Assembly (NCBI GenBank): GCA_023434465.1
Contig: JAEYSQ010000034.1
Location: 1-6,788, forward strand
DNA from: Actinomycetes bacterium
GTDB taxonomy: Bacteria > Actinomycetota > Thermoleophilia > Solirubrobacterales > 70-9
Reading direction: 5' to 3'
Length of the DNA: 6,788 nucleotides
Position numbers and translations under genes: made by a program. The notes under the pieces were generated by a model. The model was not told where the DNA came from, ran no database searches, and worked only from the letters and a program-made list of their open reading frames with translations. Shown here one piece after another: positions 1 to 5,237 of this stretch; within the stretch, counting starts at the first letter, position 1; the number at the start of each line of letters is the position of its first letter.

Positions 1-210
1 CGACTCCACCCCCCGGGCGGGGGAGCCGGGGGCGGGGTCGACCAGCTCGGGGCGCGGCGGTGGCACCCGCACAGCCTCGATGCCCGCCTGGTGGCGCAGC
101 TGACGGAGTTCACGGTCGCGTTCGACGCTCCGGCCGGCCTCGTTGGCTTGCTCGAGTTCTGCTATCCGCGCCGGGTAGTCCGGCTTCTTTTTGCGCGTGA
201 AGAGACCCAT
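1..210 (-). CDS. N-terminal fragment of an unidentified protein, cut by window edge
   Basis: The first 70 codons of a minus-strand gene that runs off the left edge of the window. It begins with ATG at 210-208, and that ATG shares its A with the last base of the TGA stop of the dioxygenase gene (TGATG), so translation is probably coupled. No Shine-Dalgarno-like sequence precedes it. The start is short and basic (MGLFTRKKK). Residues about 16-45 then form a charged, probably helical stretch ending in RELRQLRHQAGIE. This aligns without gaps to residues 42-71 of the neighbouring dioxygenase (REIRRLRHLAGIE). A Pro/Gly-rich linker follows and reaches the edge. The catalytic part lies outside the window, so the function is unknown. 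The shared module and the operon position suggest another enzyme of the same glycan-modification pathway, perhaps a second dioxygenase, but this is inference. Confidence 0.72.
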   Translation of the reverse strand, partial: MGLFTRKKKPDYPARIAELEQANEAGRSVERDRELRQLRHQAGIEAVRVPPPRPELVDPAPGSPARGVES

Positions 211-212
211 CA
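208..212 (-). other. TGATG stop/start overlap (translational coupling)
   Basis: Read on the minus strand, the stop codon TGA (212-210) of the dioxygenase gene and the start codon ATG (210-208) of the next gene share one base. The next gene has no purine-rich ribosome binding site just upstream, so its translation probably depends on re-initiation by ribosomes finishing the dioxygenase. Confidence 0.7.
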
Positions 213-1280
213 GAACGCGATCGGGACGTAGTTGTCCGGGTAGGCGGAAGGACCGAAGAACCAACTCTCGATCGCGTACCGCGGGTTCGGCATGCTGGGG
301 TCGGATCCGGTCTGATGCATGAACAGCTCGTCGAACAGCAGCGCGTCGCCGGGATTGAAGATCGGCCTCACGATTCCGGTTTCCCCGGCCGCCTTCTCCA
401 CGTTCTCCTGCGAGTTAATGAAGTCGAGGTAGGCGCCTTCGCCTCCGGTTTCGACCAGCTCCAGCCTGGTTGGCACGACGTCCATGCTGGGCGCGACGTC
501 CCCGCACCGCGAGAGCGAGAGCCACACGTTCAGCGCGCGGATGTCGTCGCCCATGAACCGGCCGTCCTGGTGCCAGCCGCCGGCGACTTCGGGCAGCGCC
601 TTCCGCAGCGTGCACTTCTGCGCCGAGATCGCGGGGGTCTCGCCGAGGTAACCCTCGATCACGCCGCGAAGGCCAGCCTGCTCGAAAGCGTCGAGCATGT
701 CGAACAGCATCCGGGGCGAGTCGGCGGCCAGGACGCCGCCGCCCTCTTCGACCCACTCCCGTTCGGGGATTCGGTAGGACGGCTCAGGCTCCATCTCGTT
801 GTAGAAGCCGGCTTCGTCGCTTTCGCCTTCGCTCAGCTGATCGCGGATCTCGAAGCTGCGGTCGATATCGGCGGCGAGGTTGAGGGCCCGCTGCTCGTCC
901 ATAAGTCCCCGGACCAGGAGGCAGCCGGCGTCGAGGATCGAAGCGCGGAGGATCTCCGGGGTGAGTTCCTCCGGCGTAATCTCCGGGCAACGCGACTGCT
1001 CGCCGCGGGGCGGCACAGCGGCGGCCGGCTCGGGATGGACCGGGTCGCTGGGCGCGTTCTGGATCAGCTCGATCCCGGCGAGGTGCCGGAGCCGGCGGAT
1101 CTCCCGCTCGACCTGCGGCTCACGCGCCTGGCGGTTGGCCGCGTTCAGCAGGTCGATCGCCTCGAACAGATTGCCTTCGGACTCAAGGCCTCGCGCTTCC
1201 AGGACCTGGGGCATCGGCTCTTCGACCGCAGCGGCGGCCACATTTTCAGCGTTGCGATTCTTGCGTGAACGAAAGAACAT
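210..1280 (-). CDS. PhyH-family Fe(II)/2-oxoglutarate dioxygenase with long N-terminal extension
   Basis: A 356-residue protein of the phytanoyl-CoA dioxygenase (PhyH) family: non-haem iron oxygenases that hydroxylate small molecules using 2-oxoglutarate and O2, probably in the cytoplasm. All expected active-site residues are visible. The iron ligands are His237 and Asp239 (in GGWHQDGRFM) and His322 (in LFMHQTGSD), and Arg334 lies 12 residues later, as expected for the residue that binds 2-oxoglutarate. The catalytic domain covers about residues 100-345. Residues 1-98 are an extra N-terminal region: a basic start (MFFRSRKNR), an acidic/Ala-rich stretch, a charged helical segment (about 38-73) ending in REIRRLRHLAGIE, and a Pro-rich linker. 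The helical segment recurs in the next gene. The ATG at 1280 is preceded by purine-rich AAGAGG and GGAG. It lies 62 nt after the upstream acyltransferase gene. The substrate is unknown; context favours a sugar, lipid or amino-acyl part of a surface glycan. The family is firm, the substrate open. Confidence 0.88.
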   Translation of the reverse strand: MFFRSRKNRNAENVAAAAVEEPMPQVLEARGLESEGNLFEAIDLLNAANRQAREPQVEREIRRLRHLAGIELIQNAPSDPVHPEPAAAVPPRGEQSRCPEITPEELTPEILRASILDAGCLLVRGLMDEQRALNLAADIDRSFEIRDQLSEGESDEAGFYNEMEPEPSYRIPEREWVEEGGGVLAADSPRMLFDMLDAFEQAGLRGVIEGYLGETPAISAQKCTLRKALPEVAGGWHQDGRFMGDDIRALNVWLSLSRCGDVAPSMDVVPTRLELVETGGEGAYLDFINSQENVEKAAGETGIVRPIFNPGDALLFDELFMHQTGSDPSMPNPRYAIESWFFGPSAYPDNYVPIAF

Positions 1281-1314
1281 GGCTCCTGCCTCTTAGCTTT
1301 CCCGACTGTCCCCC

Positions 1315-1335
1315 TAGTTTCATCAGAAGAAACTA
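1315..1335. repeat. A+T-rich 7-bp inverted repeat in the only sizeable gap of the left unit
   Basis: The 62-nt gap at 1281-1342 holds TAGTTTC (1315-1321) and its exact reverse complement GAAACTA (1329-1335), separated by 7 nt. It is notably A+T-rich for this locus and lies 35 nt upstream of the dioxygenase ATG. It could be an operator-like dyad, a small hairpin that adjusts expression of the dioxygenase half of the operon, or chance. There is no U-tract after it on the minus strand (a G-run follows), so a classical terminator is unlikely. Confidence 0.35.
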
Positions 1336-1342
1336 CCGAACT

Positions 1343-1963
1343 TCATTCATACCCGATCACTTTGGCCGGAATACCCGCGACCGTGGCTCCCGCGGGCACA
1401 TCCCGAGTGACCAGGGCCTGGGACCCGATCACGGCACCATCCCCCACGACAAGATCGCCGAGCACCTTGGCGCCGGTGCCGATGAACACGTTGTTGCCGA
1501 TCTTCGGTCCGTTCAGGTTGCCGGGCTGAAGGCCGATCGAAACCCACGGCGAGATCGTGCAGCCGTGCCCGATCTCCGTCAGACCGCCAATGATCGCCTG
1601 GCCGTGCGCGACGTTGACCCCCGGTTCGATGATCACCATCTCGTCGATCGAGAGCTGCGAGGTCATCATCGCCACCTTGTGAAGCAGGCGCGGCAAAAAG
1701 GGAACCCGGCGGACCTTGAGCCACATCCGAAGGCGATAGACGAACTGTGCGAAGAAGGCATCGCTCACCCACATGAGCCGGAAGGCCCGCCACGCGATGT
1801 AAGCCGTCGAGGCCGTCGCGGTGTCGAAGAACTCACCGCGGTGGAAGGACACGACGTGGGTGTCGAGACGGACCGACTCGGCCAGTGGCGGCTGTTGCCC
1901 GATCCGGTCCCGAACCAGCCGCTGGCGTTCCTTCAACTGTGCCCTGGACCCGTCGGCGCTCAT
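1343..1963 (-). CDS. Left-handed beta-helix (hexapeptide-repeat) acyltransferase, serine-acetyltransferase-like, copy 2
   Basis: A 206-residue hexapeptide-repeat acyltransferase that most resembles the CysE/serine acetyltransferase branch. Residues 1-30 are charged and helical, and about 38-104 form a helical N-terminal part with RLMWVSDAF and PRLLHKVAM. From about 105 the left-handed beta-helix repeats run to the end (GNNVFIGTGAKVLGD, VVGDGAVIG) and close with the typical AGIPAKVIG. His120 (VNVAHGQ) matches the catalytic His158 of E. coli CysE. By hand alignment the serine-binding Asp157 is Ala119, the dyad Asp143 is Ser105, and His193 is absent. A true cysteine-pathway enzyme is therefore unlikely; acetyl or acyl transfer to a sugar or amino sugar fits the context better. 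The ATG is one base after the TGA of the upstream paralogue (TGAGATG) and lacks a clear ribosome binding site, which points to coupled translation. Databases may label it serine acetyltransferase; I advise against the cysE symbol. Confidence 0.85.
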   Translation of the reverse strand: MSADGSRAQLKERQRLVRDRIGQQPPLAESVRLDTHVVSFHRGEFFDTATASTAYIAWRAFRLMWVSDAFFAQFVYRLRMWLKVRRVPFLPRLLHKVAMMTSQLSIDEMVIIEPGVNVAHGQAIIGGLTEIGHGCTISPWVSIGLQPGNLNGPKIGNNVFIGTGAKVLGDLVVGDGAVIGSQALVTRDVPAGATVAGIPAKVIGYE

Positions 1964-1967
1964 CTCA
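1961..1967 (-). other. TGAGATG stop/start junction between tandem acyltransferases
   Basis: The TGA stop (1967-1965) of the upstream acyltransferase and the ATG (1963-1961) of the downstream copy are one base apart. No Shine-Dalgarno-like sequence precedes the ATG, so coupled translation of the two paralogues is likely and would give similar amounts of both proteins. Confidence 0.65.
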
Positions 1968-2570
1968 GTCGTTGGTCCGGACGACCCGGGCGGGCATCCC
2001 CACCGCGGTTGTCCGTTCAGGGATGTCGGAGGTGACCACGGCGTTGGCGCCGCTCCGCGCCTCCCGGCCGACCTTGATGGTGCCGAGAACCTTCGCTCCG
2101 GTGCCGATGTTCACATCGTTGCCGATCACTGGCCCTTCGATGCTGCCGCGCAGTCCGATCGTGACCCAAGGGGCGATCACCGTGCCCGTGCCGACCTCAA
2201 CCAGTCCGTCGATCACGATCTGGCCGTGGACGATGTAGACGCCCGGATGCATGAGGACACCGGGTCCGATCGAGACCTGGGCCGAGCGCATCGCATACCT
2301 GTGGAGCATTCGAGGCAGGAGCGGAACGCCCCGGCGCAGCAGCGAGGCACGCAGGCGGTAGGACACGTGCGCTGCGAACGCGTCACTCACCCACATCAGC
2401 CGCAGCACCTGGCAGAGCGTGTCGAACCGGGAGCGGAACTCGTGCCGCTCACCCCGCTGGTGGCAGGTGTAGCGGGCGTCGAGCCCCACGGCGGGTACGA
2501 ACTTCGGATTACGCTGCTGAAGCGAGCGCAGGAACCGCCGCTTCTCCGCTCGGGTGGGCTGGTGACTCAT
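1965..2570 (-). CDS. Left-handed beta-helix (hexapeptide-repeat) acyltransferase, serine-acetyltransferase-like, copy 1
   Basis: A 201-residue paralogue of the next gene in the operon. The two share the identical stretch RLMWVSDAF, the pattern LPR-LH--AM, and a nearly collinear beta-helix; roughly half the residues over the last 140 look identical by eye. The helical part covers about residues 10-98 and the hexapeptide repeats about 99-197 (IGNDVNIGTGAKVLG, then VGMPARVV). The likely catalytic histidine is His115 in VYIVHGQ. As in its partner, the CysE serine-binding Asp is missing (Val114) and the Asp143 position is Ser. The role is probably acylation of a sugar or related acceptor in glycan assembly, in the cytoplasm; donor and acceptor are unknown. 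It is the first gene of the left minus-strand unit, 34 nt from the divergent plus-strand gene. The ATG at 2570 has no ribosome binding site and a -10-like TAGGCT sits only 9 nt upstream, so a leaderless or very short-leader transcript is plausible. Confidence 0.84.
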   Translation of the reverse strand: MSHQPTRAEKRRFLRSLQQRNPKFVPAVGLDARYTCHQRGERHEFRSRFDTLCQVLRLMWVSDAFAAHVSYRLRASLLRRGVPLLPRMLHRYAMRSAQVSIGPGVLMHPGVYIVHGQIVIDGLVEVGTGTVIAPWVTIGLRGSIEGPVIGNDVNIGTGAKVLGTIKVGREARSGANAVVTSDIPERTTAVGMPARVVRTND

Positions 2571-2604
2571 AGAGGGGCGAGCCTATAGCCTGCCTCGCCT
2601 GCCC
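2571..2604. promoter_or_regulatory. Candidate divergent promoter with back-to-back -10 elements
   Basis: The entire space between two divergent start codons is 34 nt. At its centre are two abutting TANNNT-type hexamers: TAGCCT on the plus strand (2586-2591) and TAGGCT on the minus strand (2585-2580), around the self-complementary core CTATAG (2583-2588). A start 6-7 nt after each hexamer would leave leaders of only a few bases for both genes, and neither gene shows a Shine-Dalgarno sequence. For the plus strand, GTGACT (2562-2567, inside the opposite gene) could be a -35 with an 18-nt spacer. For the minus strand I see no good -35. Promoter calls from sequence alone are weak; the short gap makes some promoter here or just inside the genes necessary. 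Confidence 0.45.
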
Positions 2605-3570
2605 ATGAGTTCCGAGAACCGCGAGCCGAACCCAATCCAGTGGGGGTACTCCCTCGAGAACGTGGCCGAGATCATGCAGCCCTGTCTCGAAGCCGGGGGG
2701 ACCAGCACCCTCCTCGAGATCGGGTCGTTTGCCGGTGAGCTGACCGAGTGCCTGCTCGAGTGGGGAACGCCCAGGGGCGTCGAGATTTCCACGGTCGAAC
2801 CGCTCCCTCCGCCCGAACTCCGTCAGGTGGTCGAGCGGCACCCCGAACTGACCCTGATTGAGGACACCGGAGTCGGCGCGCTGGAGCGCCTCGAGCGGCT
2901 GCCCGACACGATCATCATCGATGGCGACCACAACTACTTCACCCTGACCGGGGAGCTGGACAAAATCGCCGAGATGTCCGGCGAGGGTCCGCTGCCGCTG
3001 CTGCTGTTCCACGATGTGTGCTGGCCGCACGAACGCCGCGACACCTACTACGCGCCTGACCGGGTGCCGGAATCGGAACGTCAGCCACTCGCCAGGGACT
3101 GCACGATCGAGCCTGACAACCCCGGGGTGAGCGACGGCGGTCTGCCGTTCGAGTGGGCTGCGGCCCACGAGGGCGGTCCGGAGAACGGTGTGCTGACAGC
3201 GATCGAGGACTTCATGGAGAGGCGGGGTGGCCTGCGCCTGGCTGTGGTGCCCGTCTTCTTCGGGATGGGGGTGCTCTGGGAGGAATCGGCCCCCTACGCC
3301 GACGCGGTCGCCGCCTCGATCGCCCCGTTCGACCGCAACCCGGTAATGGAACGTGCCGAGGCCAATCGGGTCGCGCTCCTGGTTCGTACCCACAAGGACG
3401 CGAAGACGATCCGGGAACTGAACCAGCGGATCGCGGGATACGAGGAGTTGCTGGGGCGAATGCTCCAATCGAGCGCCCTGGGCGTAGCGGAGCGGATCTC
3501 GAAGGTCCGCCAGCGCGGCAATCCCATCTTCACCCGCCAGGAGATCCAGGACCTCCTCGACGGCAAGTAG
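2605..3570 (+). CDS. Class I SAM-methyltransferase-like protein with coiled C-terminal tail
   Basis: A 321-residue protein, the only plus-strand gene. The first two-thirds look like a Rossmann-fold class I methyltransferase of the Methyltransf_24/CmcI-like type. There is a glycine-rich SAM loop, LLEIGSFAGELT (36-47); an acidic strand end after VEIS-TVEP (59-66); IIIDGDHNYF (103-112), matching the DGDH signature of this group; and LLFHDVCW (133-140), another strand with His-Asp. A less familiar insert with many acidic residues covers about 141-195. Strand-rich sequence resumes at 210-262. Residues 266-288 form a short charged helix (coiled-coil-like), and the end contains FTRQEIQDLL. It probably methylates, or otherwise modifies, a sugar or small molecule in the same pathway; the substrate is unknown. 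The relative CmcI (cephalosporin hydroxylase group) shows that oxygenase annotations also occur nearby. The ATG at 2605 is the first ATG after an in-frame stop at 2563. No ribosome binding site precedes it, consistent with a very short leader. Confidence 0.8.
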   Translation: MSSENREPNPIQWGYSLENVAEIMQPCLEAGGTSTLLEIGSFAGELTECLLEWGTPRGVEISTVEPLPPPELRQVVERHPELTLIEDTGVGALERLERLPDTIIIDGDHNYFTLTGELDKIAEMSGEGPLPLLLFHDVCWPHERRDTYYAPDRVPESERQPLARDCTIEPDNPGVSDGGLPFEWAAAHEGGPENGVLTAIEDFMERRGGLRLAVVPVFFGMGVLWEESAPYADAVAASIAPFDRNPVMERAEANRVALLVRTHKDAKTIRELNQRIAGYEELLGRMLQSSALGVAERISKVRQRGNPIFTRQEIQDLLDGK

Positions 3571-3574
3571 CTCG

Positions 3575-3596
3575 CCGGCCTCCGACCGGAGGCCGG
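3575..3596. terminator. Hairpin between convergent genes, likely bidirectional terminator
   Basis: A perfect 9-bp G+C-rich stem (CCGGCCTCC at 3575-3583 with GGAGGCCGG at 3588-3596) and a 4-nt loop fill the 30-nt gap between two convergent stop codons (TAG ending at 3570 on the plus strand, TAG at 3603-3601 on the minus strand). The symmetrical stem can form in RNA from either strand. No T-run follows in either direction, which is common for terminators of high-GC actinobacteria. Position and perfect pairing make a shared terminator, or at least a transcript-end stabiliser, the best reading. Confidence 0.7.
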
Positions 3597-3600
3597 GTTC

Positions 3601-4512
3601 CTACTGCGCGGGTTCCCGCTTGCCGCGCTTGAAGAAGTTCATGACCGCGCGCAGCGGTTTGGTCAGTTTCCAGCTGCGACTGTTCAGGATCTCCTGCAGC
3701 TCGGCCTCTTTGGACTCGTTGATCAGGTGACCGGCGCCGGAGAGGGTGCGGGCGGCCGACGCTTCCGCTTCGGCCCGGCGGCCGCGATCTTCCCAGGAGT
3801 TGTCCCCCGGTCCCTGCGGTCCGGGCAGCATGTGCTCCCACTTCTTCGAGAAGGCGATGTGGGCGTTCACCCAGGTGTCGAGGTCGCTGATCAGCTCGAT
3901 CGAGTGGTGGTGGATCACCTTGAGGTCGGCGGTCATCACCTTCTTGCCCTTGTCGCGGGCCTGGTGGCAGATGTCGAAGTCGTAGCCGTGGAGGGCGCCG
4001 CCGGTGATCTCGTCGAATCGCAGGTTCTGGATCGCCCAGGGCGAGAAAGCCATCACGAACCCGTCAATCATGTCGACCTCGCCGAGCTTGGCATAGGAGG
4101 GCGTTTCCGTCGCCAGCCAGGTCAGGGCCGGGATCTCGCCGCCGCCGAGCTCGTCGTACATGTGAGTGAACGAAGCCCAGGTGACGGCACCTTCCCACCA
4201 GGCGATGCCCCGGACGCCGACCGCGCCGGCGCAGCCGACCAGGGCCGTGTCGGGGTCCTTGAACTCCTCGCGGATCTTGGCGAAGAAGCCAGGGTCGGTG
4301 ATCTGCGCGTCCTGGTGGATCAGGACCAGGAACTCGAGGTCCCGCTTGGCGGCCTCGTCCAGGATCAGGTTGTAGCTGCGAAACAGGGTGCCCGAACTTG
4401 CGAAGCTCAGGGTCTCCACGTCGGGCTCGTTCTGCCTGGCTAGCTCAATCCCGGGGAGGGCGTACTTTTCGTACTTCTCGGGAGAAGTAATGGCACTTCC
4501 AATGGCGATCAC
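3601..4512 (-). CDS. GT-A-type glycosyltransferase, family 2-like
   Basis: A 303-residue protein resembling the Glyco_tranf_2_5 group of family 2-like glycosyltransferases, which transfer a sugar from a nucleotide donor in the cytoplasm. The N-terminus MIAIGSAITSPEKYEKYALPGI is characteristic of the group. LVLIHQDAQI (63-71) sits where the metal/nucleotide-binding DXD-type motif is expected, EVDMIDGFVMAF (145-156) is an acceptor-side motif, GYDFDIC (176-182) holds likely catalytic acids, and VIHHHS (199-204) follows. The catalytic domain ends near 230. A Glu/Ala-rich helical tail (about 245-275) and SRSWKLTKPLR (278-288) follow, the latter a short motif often seen at the ends of polysaccharide-cluster enzymes, then a basic end. 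The start is GTG at 4512; the conserved N-terminus supports it although no ribosome binding site is visible. It lies 26 nt after the methyltransferase gene and is the last gene of the right unit. Donor and acceptor are unknown. Confidence 0.85.
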   Translation of the reverse strand: MIAIGSAITSPEKYEKYALPGIELARQNEPDVETLSFASSGTLFRSYNLILDEAAKRDLEFLVLIHQDAQITDPGFFAKIREEFKDPDTALVGCAGAVGVRGIAWWEGAVTWASFTHMYDELGGGEIPALTWLATETPSYAKLGEVDMIDGFVMAFSPWAIQNLRFDEITGGALHGYDFDICHQARDKGKKVMTADLKVIHHHSIELISDLDTWVNAHIAFSKKWEHMLPGPQGPGDNSWEDRGRRAEAEASAARTLSGAGHLINESKEAELQEILNSRSWKLTKPLRAVMNFFKRGKREPAQ

Positions 4513-4538
4513 AGGTGCGGGAAGATACCCGTTCGTCG

Positions 4539-5237
4539 CTACTGACCGCGCCGACGCGCGACCACGACGTTGTGGGCGCAGAGGCGCCGCAGGCCGGGAG
4601 TGCGTTCGGCGAGGCGTTCGATCCGGGCAGCGAGGCCGAGCAGCCGCGGCGGCACGAAGTCGGGCACGAGCCCCAGTTGATCGGCCGAGACCAGGTTCAC
4701 TCCACCGGCGACCAGCCCGGCGTTGATCTCCCCCTCGGGAATCAGCCGTTCGGAACCGTCGTCCTGCGGCACCCGGGCCATCAGGTTCTTCCAGTACGGG
4801 TTACGGGGGTTGTGGTCCCAGACGAGGATCAGTCCGCCGGGACGAGTCACCCGGACCATCTCGCCCAGCGAACGGCGAACGTCCTCCGGGTCGGCGATGT
4901 GGTGCATCACGGCCACGCAGAAGGCGAGGTCGAACTCGCCGTCGGAGAAGGGCAGGGCGGTGGCCGACCCGACCACAGCATGGACCCTGGGATCCCGCTC
5001 CTGAAGGTGCGAGAGCATGCCGGCCGACGGGTCAGTGCCGCTCACCTCGTAACCGGCGTCGGCCAGCCTCGACGCCAGGACCCCGGTGCCGCAACCGACG
5101 TCGAGGAGCCGCCCCTGGGGCAGCAGTTCCTGGATGAACCGGACCCGCTTGGCGAGGTAATGCTCGACCACGTGGGCGGGCAGCGACTCGTCGTACTCGG
5201 AGGCGATCTCGTCGAAATGTTCGGCTACGTCACTCAT
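4539..5237 (-). CDS. Class I SAM-dependent methyltransferase (Methyltransf_11 type)
   Basis: A 232-residue soluble methyltransferase with a textbook SAM site: LLDVGCGTG (44-52, motif I), the acidic end of strand 2 at Asp69 (GTDPS), and GSATALPFSDGEFDLAFC (90-107, motifs II/III). MHHI follows, then the post-motif strand with RVTRPGGLILVWDHNPRNP (129-147). The HNP-NP sequence after strand 5 is seen in a subgroup of small-molecule methyltransferases. It probably O- or N-methylates a sugar or lipid component of the glycan made by its neighbours; the substrate cannot be read from sequence. I chose the ATG at 5237 (MSDVAEHFDE) because the domain begins right there and it gives the classic ATGAGTGA overlap with the upstream gene. 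A longer frame opening at 5297 adds 20 residues with no family-like sequence and would lie inside the upstream gene. It is the middle gene of the right unit. Confidence 0.88.
   Translation of the reverse strand: MSDVAEHFDEIASEYDESLPAHVVEHYLAKRVRFIQELLPQGRLLDVGCGTGVLASRLADAGYEVSGTDPSAGMLSHLQERDPRVHAVVGSATALPFSDGEFDLAFCVAVMHHIADPEDVRRSLGEMVRVTRPGGLILVWDHNPRNPYWKNLMARVPQDDGSERLIPEGEINAGLVAGGVNLVSADQLGLVPDFVPPRLLGLAARIERLAERTPGLRRLCAHNVVVARRRGQ
5230..5237 (-). other. ATGAGTGA 8-nt gene overlap that fixes the methyltransferase start
   Basis: On the minus strand the methyltransferase ATG (5237-5235) and the glycosyltransferase TGA (5232-5230) interlock as ATGAGTGA, a common arrangement for coupled operon genes. 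It favours the shorter methyltransferase over the 20-residue longer frame. Confidence 0.75.

Noticed and set aside
1..40. G- and C-run stretch that could fold as a hairpin or G-quadruplex.
   Set aside because: It lies within the Pro/Gly-rich linker codons of the edge gene, and such runs follow from that composition; pairing is irregular.
315..1268. A 317-codon open frame on the plus strand opposite the dioxygenase gene.
   Set aside because: It mirrors the dioxygenase codons in a high-GC sequence; its product is low-complexity and rich in Arg, Gly, Asp and Val with no recognisable domain, while the minus strand has a complete PhyH active site.
2509..3468. A 319-codon open frame on the minus strand opposite the plus-strand methyltransferase-like gene.
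   Set aside because: No motif is recognisable and composition is typical of an antisense shadow; the plus strand has clear SAM-binding signatures.
3727..4443. A 238-codon open frame on the plus strand opposite the family 2-like glycosyltransferase.
   Set aside because: It is Val/Gly/Asp-rich without domains, and overlaps a well-supported gene along its entire length.
4513..4538. CGGG/CCCG short inverted repeat in the gap before the GTG start, as a possible regulatory hairpin.
   Set aside because: The stem is only 4 bp and is expected by chance in this base composition.
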